DNA of 64,000 nucleotides from Apostichopus japonicus (Eukaryota; Echinodermata; Holothuroidea; Aspidochirotida; Stichopodidae). Below the pieces are notes generated by a model. That model was not told the origin of the DNA. It made no database searches and was given only the letters and a program-made list of their open reading frames with translations. The stretch is taken from contig NC_092564.1 in the NCBI RefSeq assembly GCF_037975245.1, forward strand, positions 20,935,984 through 20,999,983, read 5' to 3'. Below, in pieces: positions 13,061 through 22,630 of this stretch. Position 1 is the first letter of the stretch. Each line of letters starts with the position of its first letter. The translations under genes and the position numbers were made by a program.

Positions 13061-15469
13061 TATGAAAGCTTTGAACAACAGATCAGTCTAACATTGGAAA
13101 CCATTTTAGGTTTTGAAGAATTGGAAGTGACAAAACGCCTTCATTGACATGCCTTCTCCTGGCTGTTGATAGGCTTGTGCAGCCAGTGCAAAGTTCAAAG
13201 GTCAGAGAATGGACCTATCTGATAGGATTTACTTTAGGTAGTAAGTAGAGCCTGAATGTCTGATGGCCTAATTGTCAGGGAGGCGCTGACGATGATGGTT
13301 GAAATCTTAGCTTAAGGGTATTATTACAATTCCAAACTAGAGAGACTCTTCCATCAAGGATGGAAGCTCCTTGAAGCAGGAACTAGTCAAACAAACTATA
13401 TAGCACTCATGTTTAGAAAAGGTTGTCTTATTTTCATATTTTGGAATAATGCATCACCAAGGTTTCAGGAGGTTTTTGTTTTCACAGTACTTTGATCCAA
13501 ATGGTACAGTTTTGATCACATATTAAATTCCTTTCCCTGTTTTTAGTCACGTTTAAAAAAAAAAATCCAAAGCAAATATCACAAAGAAAATTGATGAGAC
13601 AACGATCAACAGGGGATGAAATGATATCATTGCGTAATGTAATTCCTTAGATATAAGTGACATTTCTTTGCTGTGATGAGTAGCGAGCAGAACGCCTTAA
13701 TATAACCTGTGGTCTACATCATGGTTTCAGTACAAACCCAGAAAAGTCACCAGTATGTTATTGGATCAAGATCAATTTTATGTCAAAAATGTTTTGCAAA
13801 TATACTTTAAAAAATTGTAAACAAAGAGAAATATGTTGAGTGTCATTCAGTAAGTTAAGTTTAAATTACATGGAAAATATTCAGTTTCCTCAATAAACAT
13901 ACATGTACAGTATTCATATCATCCCAAGGATACTGTTTTGCAATTATTGATTAAGTTGAATGTGATAACAGTATCAACGAAGTAACTAAATTTGTTGCTC
14001 GTAAAATGTTTTGATTCGCTAATTAGGGTTCATGGAAGTACATACAAAAGTAGCTTCAATCATAGAATATGCATGCAATGTGGGCAATATGTATGCATAT
14101 GAAGTTGCTTATTTGCATATGCAATAGGGATGTTGTATTTTGTAGTTTAATTAACGATAGCAATATAATAAACCGATTATGCAAAGATTTTAATACTAAT
14201 TATGTATGCAACTTATAATACATGCTTTCACCAGGCATATATACATAGATTTAGTATTTAAATTAAATCTAGAAGACTGATTATTAATGAATTCACAATG
14301 ACAACCATGTCATAAAACTCTAATCTGAATAGTCAGCTCAACTGGAGAATATATCAATTTTCTCCTTTCTTGTCCCTAATGAGCAACTCTGAGTAATATC
14401 TGAAGAAATTGTATCCAGGTTTGAGGATATCTAGAAGAACATGTTTTTAGCTTGGACATGTTACCTGTGTTGGAGACACAACTTTGCCAGTAACATCTGC
14501 CTGTTGACAGCTCGGAAAGGGGAAACTACTAGACGGAATGTCTCATGATGCTGCCTATAGTATCGATCCAATCTGCTTTAAAGGGACAGTATAAATTGTA
14601 TTCAAAGAACCTTGTATTGCGTGATGGTGTAGAAGCTTCATTAAAATTAAAATGAGAATGGCTTACATGGCCTGTCACTATGGCAACATTCAAATAAGAT
14701 TTTCCTCATCTTGTTAACCTTAGGGCAAAACTAGCTGTCTAAATTTGTGTATCAAAGAATCTGTCTTTGTAACAGTTTTGCTTTAAACTAAGAGCTTTCG
14801 TTGAAGTTGTCATTCTATTTAAATTCAGACTTTAATAATATCTAGCCTAGTACATCCTATACCTCTTCATAACAACTATTTTTTTGTGCTAATCATTTTT
14901 AGTCTTTTTGTTTGAACATTTTGATAAGTTGACTATACCTCCTGTCAAATAATTGGTGCCAGTTTTAGAAATTTCACACCTGATATATCAAACCAAATCA
15001 ATACTAGTCCACCTGGTAACACGTCTGTTTCTTTAACAACTCAGAATATGATGCACAGTACACTCGGGAAGTTGTGGCATGCTGGTGTTGCATTGATCTG
15101 TCCATGCAGTAGCAGGTTTTTAACTACAGTGCTGGACGTTTCAGATATCGCAAACTGTGATGAAATGGGCCAGTTTTAGATAGTAGAAATCACATAAACT
15201 CCAAATTTTAATTTAGAAATTTTGTCATTTTGAAACATCATTTCATAACGAGAGATAATAATTTATGCTGTGAGTGATGTGTGTTCTCTATGTTGCTTCA
15301 ATGTTAAAGCCGCTGCCTGGTTTATACATCAGTAACGTAAATATGTGGCCGTGCAAATAAACGAAATTCTGCAATTTACTGGTGTAGGTGTAAAAACAAG
15401 AGGCCTTGTCACAAGAGTCTCTGTCAGTTTGATGATTCTGTTACGTTTTCAACTCCCTAAACAGTACTG
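13061..15469. other. non-coding, possible POU/octamer-like cluster
   Basis: No exon is recognised. Between about 14060 and 14225 there is a concentration of TATGCA/TGCATA and ATGCAAA/TTTGCAT words, including ATTTGCATATGCAAT near 14110. This resembles octamer (ATGCAAAT) binding sites. The rest is AT-rich single-copy-looking sequence. Confidence 0.4.
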
Positions 15470-16420
15470 TATACATAGCTGTAGAATAGATTCACTACAG
15501 ATTGACAGGTTCATAGCTCTAGAATAGATTCACTACAGACGCACTGGTCTATACATAGCTGTAGAATAGATTCACTACAGATGCACATGTCTACAGCTCT
15601 AGAATAGATTCACTACAGATGCACAGGTCTATACAGTAGCTCTAGAATAGATTCACTACAGATGCACAGGTCTATACAGTAGCTCTAGAATAGATTCACT
15701 ACAGATGCACATGTCTACAGCTCTAGAAAAGATTCACTACAGATGCACAGGTCTATACAGTAGCTCTAGAATAGATTCACTACAGATGCACAGGTCTATA
15801 AAGTAGCTCTAGAATAGATTCACTGCAGATGCACAGGTCTCTACAGTAGCTCTAGAATAGATTCACTACAGATGCACAGGTCTCTACAGTAGCTCTAGAA
15901 TAGATTCACTACAGATGCACAGGTCTATACAGTAGCTCTAGAATAGATTCACTACAGATGCACAGGTCTATACAGTAGCTCTAGAATAGATTCACTACAG
16001 ATGCACAGGTCTCTACAGTAGCTCTAGAATAGATTCACTACAGATGCACAGGTCTATACAGTAGCTCTAGAATAGATTCACTACAGATGCACAGGTCTAT
16101 AAAGTAGCTCTAGAATAGATTCACTACAGATGCACAGGTCTATATAGTAGCTCTAGAATAGATTCACTACAGATGCACAGGTCTATACAGTAGCTCTAGA
16201 ATAGATTCACTGCAGATGCACAGGTCTATACAGTAGCTCTAGAATAGATTCACTGCAGATGCACAGGTCATACAGTAGCTATAGAATAGATTCACTACAG
16301 ATGCACAGGTTCATAGCTCTAGAATAGATTCACAGATGCACAGGTTCATAGCTCTAGAATAGATTCACAGATGCACATGTATATAGCTCTAGAATAGATT
16401 CACTACAGATGCACAGGTCA
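15470..16420. repeat. 43-bp minisatellite, about 22 units
   Basis: Units of about 43 bp with the core AGCTCTAGAATAGATTCACT, then ACAGATGCACAGGTCTATACAGT. Length variants at both ends lack part of the TATACAGT segment or the ACTAC segment. The central units are almost identical, which points to ongoing homogenisation. Each unit carries TCTAGA. The array ends in AGGTCAAAGTT, similar in wording to the 17.5-21.2 kb array but too short to link them. Confidence 0.96.
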
Positions 16421-16587
16421 AAGTTAATAAGGCCTACAACTGTAAAGTTCTTAGCAGAAAGTGTCATTGTCACTAAGTGATATACGCTTAATTGGTCAGA
16501 TATACTGTACATTACAATTTAGCACTCAAAAAGAAACAAATTGATAACACAGCATTGAAGTGCAACATAAAATATGATATTTGAGTA

Positions 16588-16613
16588 CAAATAAAATAAA
16601 ATAAAATAAAATA
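16588..16613. repeat. (ATAAA)n microsatellite
   Basis: About five copies of a 5-bp A/T unit followed by an A/G-rich stretch. It might be the tail of an unrecognised retroelement, but no coding remnant was found beside it. Confidence 0.8.
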
Positions 16614-17389
16614 ATTGAAAGAAAAGAAAGAAAAAAACAAGCAGCTCTGGTGATATCAATCTTGCAGTAGAGTTGTAAAAGTTTAGTAATGATATTATAT
16701 ACTTGGCTGCTTTAGGTTTCCTTTTGTGCATAGTAATTAATCTGTTGTTTGTTGAAAGTTAAATGTAACTTTAGAAGATTCCTGGATATTTGTAAGGTCT
16801 GTGGATCCCTTATGTGTGGTATTATGCCTCTCTTGAAGAATCAAGCATAACAAATAATTAAGTTCATTTGGAGTGTGATCTGTTCCATTGCATTATTTGT
16901 TTTATGGTTGCAGTGTTGGAAAACCACCTTCAATGGATCTTTGTTGCTTCAGAAAACTTGAAAAAAAAGAAGAAGAAAGTTATGAATACAACAACCTGGA
17001 CCTGAAGTTTCTTAGTGTCTTTGTTTGATTAACAGTTTTACTTTCCCAGTGTTTGCATTTGTGACAATTGTCTTTCTTCCAAGCATTGTTCCCGTAGTTA
17101 CTGTATTCCAGACTTCTGTCTTACATGATCCGAGGAACTAAACCTACTGGTCTGTGTCAGTTTCGTGCATTGTGAGCGTGGATTCTTAGGAGTCTGCATG
17201 GTGGGGTCATGGCTCAGTTCTCATGGAAGATCCTAGCTTGTCAGCCTAATAGATTTTGGACAGCTGTTTCAGACTAAGTAGTCCAGCCATGTTAACTGAT
17301 GACCCTCATTTAAAGGGTCGTTAATCTCAAACCTTAATTTATGTGGTGTAGAAGTACAACTTGGACTGAAAGCAGTGATTTACTTCGCT
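16614..17389. other. non-coding, nothing recognised
   Basis: Single-copy-looking sequence between the 43-bp minisatellite and the AGGTCA-rich repeat. No exon, RNA gene or terminal inverted repeat was identified. Confidence 0.4.
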
Positions 17390-17450
17390 CCTCGCTTACC
17401 TGTCTCCTCACAACCTTAGCACCTCATTCTACCGTGCCTATAAAGTCCTG
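17390..17450. repeat. dispersed ~60-bp motif, copy 1
   Basis: Starts CGCTTACCTGTCTCCTCACAA, written here as CGCTTACCTG then TCTCCTCACAA, and continues through TTAGCACCTCATTCTACCGTG. Three further copies in this window share the same order of words. Read on the minus strand, the conserved edge is GAGACAGGTAAG, a perfect splice-donor consensus. Confidence 0.6.
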
Positions 17451-17513
17451 GTAAATAAATAACACTGTGCGCCCTCTATGACCGGACCCCCCTTCCGGTC
17501 CCTCCTCCTTTTT

Positions 17514-20500
17514 GGTTCCTTGCTTTTTGCAAAGCAAGGAACCTATGCATTCAACTTGGCGTGTGTGTGTGTGTGTGTGTGTATGTGTGTATGTGTGTGT
17601 GTGTGTATGTGACGCTTGGCTTGTGTACACGATATCTCAATAAGGAAATGATGTATCATGATCAAACTTGTTGGGTGGATAGCCCATAGTGAGAGGAAGA
17701 TCCCTATTGTTTTTGGTGCTCGCAAAGGTCACCAAAGGTCAGTTAGATGCCAAAAACCAATATATTAAAAACAGCAATAACTCCCATTGACAGGGTCCGA
17801 CATGGTTGATATTTTGGGAGTAGTTGTGAATGGGGTAAGGGATCATTTCCAAACATAAAGGTAATGTGATCGAAGGTCAACAAAGGTCAATTAATGATAA
17901 AAAACTAGTATTTATGCGATAACTTGAGAACGAAATGTCCGTTAGGGTTGGGAGTTGCTTTAATGTTATCCAATTGTCGACCCGCATCTGGGTGACCCTT
18001 GACCTCAATTTGACCTCTGGTGACCTTTACGTGTTTTTGGGGATTTTTACAGTTTTGATGCTATTTTCAGATGTCAAAGGTACCTTCTGGTCATAAATGT
18101 CAATAGGTTGACCCCGTGTGACCTTTATGTGCGAAGTTATATCGGGTCAAAGTTTTTCGGTCGGAGTTAGGATGGTTGTACAGACTTCTCGTTTTGTTTT
18201 TTGGAATCAGGAGATGAAACTACATCTGAAACCAAGGTCAAAAGGTCAAAGGTCACATTAGAAAAAATGTGCTTATTTTGGGAGGAAACGAGCAAAAAAG
18301 AAAATGTTTGGTTTTGATGCTAGATTTGGATACCAAAGGTACCTTCCGATCAAAAATGTCAATGGGTTGACACCCGTGTGACCTTCGTGTGCGAAGTTAT
18401 GCAAGGTCAAAGTTAAATTTTCAGACATTTAATGCAATAACTCCCAGTTCCAAGGTGTGATGTGGTTGATATTTTTGGACAAGTTGCAAATGGTATAGGG
18501 GAATATTTTCAAACTTAACGGTCATGTGATCCGAGGTCACCAAAGGTCAATTAATGTTAACAAACTAGTATTTTGGGGGGAGAAAATGGGCAAAGAAAAA
18601 AATGTTTGAATTTGTATAGCTTGATGCTTTATTTAGGTCTCACCGATCAAAAATGTCAATAAGTTGACCCAAGGTGACCTTTGTATGTTAAGTTATATGA
18701 GGTCAAAGTTAATTTTCAGAAAGTTAGTGTAATAACTCCCAGTGCCAAGGTATAACACGGTTGATATTTTGGGACAAGTTGCAAATGGTATAGGGGAATA
18801 TTTTCAAACTTAACGGTCATGTGATCCGAGGTCACTAAAGGTCAATTAATGATAAAAAACTAGTGTTTTTGCGATAACTTGAGAACAAATTGTCCGTTAG
18901 GGTTGGGAGTTGCTTCAATGTAATCGAATTGTCAACCCGCATCTGGGTGACCCTTGACCTCAGTTTGACCTCTGGTGACCTTTTTGTGTTTTGTGGATTT
19001 TTACAGTTTCAATGCTATTTTCAGATGTTAAAGGTACCTTCTGATCATAAATGTCAATGGGTTGACCCCCGTGTGACCTTTGTGTGCGAAGTTATACAAG
19101 GTCAAGTTAATTTTCAGACATTTAATGCAATAACTCCCACTTCCAAGGTGTGACACGGTTGATATTTTTGGAGTAGTTGCAAATGGTATAGGGGAATATT
19201 TTCAAACTTAATGGTCATGTGATCCGAGGTCACCAAAGGTCAATTAATGTTAAAAAACTAGTATTTTGGGGGGAGAAAATGGGCAAAGAAAAAAATGTTT
19301 GAATTTGTATAGCTTGATGCTTTATTTAGGTCTCACCGATCAAAAATGTCAATAAGTTGACCCAAGGTGACCTTTGTATGTTAAGTTATACGAGGTCAAA
19401 GTTAATTTTCAGAAAGTTAGTGTAATAACTCCCAGTGCCAAGGTATAACACGGTTGATATTTTGGGACAAGTTGCAAATGGTATAGGGGAATATTTTCAA
19501 ACTTAACGGTCATGTGATCCGAGGTCACTAAAGGTCAATTAATGATAAAAAACTAGTGTTTTTGCGATAACTTGAGAACAAATTGTCCGTTAGGGTTGGG
19601 AGTTGCTTCAATGTAATCGAATTGTCGACCCGCATCTGGGTGACCATTGACCTCAGTTTGACCTCTGGTGACCTCTGGTGACCTTTTTGTGTTTTGTGGA
19701 TTTTTACAGTTTCAATGCTATTTTCAGATGTTAAAGGTACCTTCTGATCATAAATGTCAATGGGTAGACCCCCGTGTGACCTTTGTGTGCGAAGTTATAC
19801 AAGGTCAAAGTTAATTTTCAGACATTTAATGCAATAACTCCCACTTCCAAGGTGTGACACGGTTGATATTTTTGGAGTAGTTGCAAATGGTATAGGGGAA
19901 TATTTTCAAACTTAATGGTCATGTGATCCGAGGTCACCAAAGGTCAATTAATGTTAAAAAACTAGTATTTTGGGGGGAGAAAATGGGCAAAGAAAAAAAT
20001 GTTTGAATTTGTATAGCTTGATGCTTTATTTAGGTCTCACCGATCAAAAATGTCAATAAGTTGACCCAAGGTGACCTTTGTATGTTAAGTTATACGAGGT
20101 CAAAGTTAATTTTCAGAAAGTTAGTGTAATAACTCCCAGTGCCAAGGTATAACACGGTTGATATTTTGGGACAAGTTGCAAATGGTATAGGGGAATATTT
20201 TCAAACTTAACGGTCATGTGATCCGAGGTCACTAAAGGTCAATTAATGATAAAAAACTAGTATTTTTGCGATAACTTTAGAACGAATTGTCCGTTACGGT
20301 TGGGAGCTGCTTCAATGTAATCGAATTGTCGACCCGCATCTGGGTGACCCTTGACCTCAGTTTGACCTCTGGTGACCTTTTTGTGTTTTGTGGATTTTTA
20401 CAGTTTCGATGCTATTTTCAGATGTTAAAAGTACCTTCTGATCATAAATGTCAATGGGTTGACCCCTGGATGAGCTTTGTGTGTGAAGTTATAGGAGGTC

Positions 20501-21182
20501 AAAGTTAATTTTCAGACATTTAATGCAATAACTCCCAGTGCCAAGGTGTGACACGGTTGATTTTTTTGGACAAGTTGCGAATGGTATAGGGGAATATTTT
20601 CAAACTTAACGGTCATGTGATCCAAGGTCACCAAAGGTCAGCTAATGTTAAAAAACTAGTATTTTGGGGGGAGAAAATGGGCAAAGAAAAAATGTTTGAA
20701 TTTTTACAGTTTTGATGCTCTATTTAGGTCTCACCGATCAAAAATGTCAATTGGTTGACCTACTGTACGGGTGACCTTTGTGTGTGAAGTTATGTATACA
20801 AGTTCAAAGTTAATTTTTAGACATTTAATGCAATTAAATCCCAATGCCAAGGTGTGACACGGTTGATAATTTGGGACAAGTTGTGAATGGGGTGGTGGAA
20901 CATTTTGAAACTTAAAGGTCATGTCATCTGAGGTCACCAATGTTATCATATCTGTTGACCCGCTTGTAGGTGACCTTATATTTCTTACATTTTCGACGCC
21001 ATATTTAGATCTCAAAAGTGCCTTTTGATCAAAAATCCGATCACATTTTGTGATCACAAAAGTGTTGGCTATAGTGTTGGTTACTTTATGGGTACATGTA
21101 GGACCACAATTACTTGGACTATTTGAGCCCAATCTTGCTTGATAATATTATGTGTATTGTCATATACCCCAAGCAAGGAACC
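17514..21182. mobile_element. large AGGTCA/TGACCT-rich tandem repeat element
   Basis: About 3.7 kb bounded by GGTTCCTTGCTT (17514) and its reverse complement AAGCAAGGAACC (21171-21182). The left end is itself a perfect 13-bp-arm hairpin (17514-17543, loop TTGC), followed by a GT microsatellite. The interior consists of units of about 693 bp, anchored by TGTCCGTTAGGGTTGGGAG at 17936, 18891 and 19584, with a CGTTACGG variant at 20288. Each unit carries two copies of a sub-block with CGGTTGATATTTTGGGACAA. AGGTCA or TGACCT occurs about fifteen times per kilobase, often in pairs such as GAGGTCACCAAAGGTCAATT. No transposase frame was found, so the superfamily is unknown. It may be a composite satellite captured by or expanded in a DNA element. 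Confidence 0.65.
17561..17611. repeat. GT microsatellite
   Basis: (GT)n with a few GTAT interruptions, just inside the left hairpin of the AGGTCA-rich element. The minus-strand Thr/His-rich open frames here are repeat artefacts. Confidence 0.95.
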
Positions 21183-21259
21183 ACAGTGCCCTTGGGCTCT
21201 TGTTCATTCTACCATTCCAAGTGCCTACACGCATATTTTTCTTGTGGATAGTTTCCTTG

Positions 21260-21800
21260 GAAAATTGTCTTGGTTTTCTTCGACGATCGCCGGAAGTTTT
21301 TTAGCTTCGGATCTTTAGAAGTTTGACAGTCCTTTCCTGACCGATAAGTATCCTTTTTATCAAAAAGGGAGGGTTTTGGGGACTGTTTTCGTAGTGCGTT
21401 TCCTCTTTGGGTTGGTTTGCGGCGGGGGTAGCAGTTCCGCGAAACTGCCTAGGTTCCCGTCCTATTCCTCCCCACGCTTAGGCGTGTTGTTGTTATTGTG
21501 TTATCTTAGCTTGTTCACTAGCTTTCTTCCCCCCATTTAGTTTTTCTCACTTCCCCCTTTTGGGATTCATATTGCTCACTTATATTCACTCTTTTTTTAT
21601 GTATTTCTCGCTCTCTCATATTCGTTTCAGCTTGCATTTCTTGTTAGGCCACCTCGTAGCGTTACCTTGTTTACTGTTGCTAGGTTACGCTACGCTCCAC
21701 CTAAGCCTAATTCCCTCCCTAGTTCTCCCTTCTTACGTTAAGCTTCTATTGTTGTTCACTTATCACTAAGAAGTAATCTTCCTTAATCCGGTTATTCAGT
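21260..21800 (+). promoter_or_regulatory. promoter/5'UTR-like region of the candidate small gene
   Basis: Composition changes sharply at the end of the AGGTCA-rich element. This stretch is pyrimidine-rich and contains CpG-bearing segments (CGACGATCGCCGGAAGT at 21281-21297, TTTGCGGCGGGGGTAG near 21416, GTTCCGCGAAACTGC near 21433). CCGGAAGT is a perfect ETS/GABP-type site of the kind common in housekeeping promoters. No TATA box is evident. It ends at an ATG with a good splice donor 69 bp downstream. The transcription start cannot be fixed from sequence. An alternative is the leader of a retroelement. Confidence 0.4.
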
Positions 21801-22630
21801 ATGTCACGCAATCCATTGAAGTGCATCAACTGCTCGATGTTTCGCCCAGGCAGAGCCTGGGACGAACAGGTAAGCTCGTCACTCGTAAATATCCAAACCA
21901 GTAAGTTTTGGAATTTCCTATCTACATTCTATAACATAAAATAATTTGTACCTAAAGTTGTAAACAAATTAGGAAGAAACAACATATTATGCATTTTTTG
22001 AATACGTGCAAGATCAACTCTTTGTCAGTAGAGGGTGTTGCAGCAAACTGTTCCATTATCTTGAGTTTACCTAGTGGGAAGGCATGATGCAGCTAACTAG
22101 GAAACATGTAAGTATAGGAATGAGCCAAACTTTGGTTCATCTCCTGGTTTGATTGCAAGAAGTAAACTGATGCCGTGAGTCAGGCCTTAACCCAGGTGTG
22201 AACACAAAGTTGATTCGATGGGCCATAGTGAAATTTTGTATCCGGTCCATCTGCCTTAACACACTTCAGGATAAACAGCAAGTCTACTCACTATAACACT
22301 AATACAAACTATGGCACTGTATGTAATAATGAAAGATCATAAAGTTGTTTTGTACATGGTGTACATCTGCTATTGGTTGAAATATATACCATCATAAAGT
22401 AGGGAGCTATTATGCCCACTCCTTAAACAATACATATTTCATGTCTTTCCTTGCTACAGGCATATAGGTACCAAGGCCATCACATTCGGACAGCTGCAGA
22501 AAGTTTACTCGAGGGCCGCGTACGGCCTGTAGCTCGCACAATAGCCTACCTTAGCAATGACCAGCATAACAAGTTTTGTAAATTGTGTTTAACAATAGGC
22601 AAAATATTGGATTTTTGGATTACTCATTAA
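21801..22630 (+). CDS. candidate two-exon small protein with two CX2C pairs
   Basis: Exon 1 (21801-21869) starts at an ATG and encodes 23 residues (MSRNPLKCINC, then SMFRPGRAWDEQ). It ends CAG followed by the donor GTAAGC, phase 0. A 590-bp intron ends in a pyrimidine tract with TTGCTACAG. Exon 2 (22460-22630) is open in the matching frame for 56 residues to a TAA. The 79-residue product has CX2C at residues 8-11 and again at 63-66, with two His at 30-31, a pattern that could bind one zinc ion like a zinc ribbon. Exon 2 is much richer in CpG and GC than the flanks up to about 22550, as expected for coding DNA. The last 25 residues are AT-rich and may be read-through. A weaker donor (TTTTGTAAAT near 22578) could extend the gene further. 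The family is not recognised. A spliced retroelement gag-like frame is the main alternative. Confidence 0.45.

Noticed and set aside
17424-17725. Minus-strand frames rich in Thr-His repeats
   Set aside because: They are translations of the GT microsatellite.
20731-21132. 133-codon minus-strand open frame, among the longest in the window
   Set aside because: It lies wholly inside the AGGTCA-rich repeat element, has no domain signature, and similar frames appear in the sister units only in part. Best explained as a repeat by-product.
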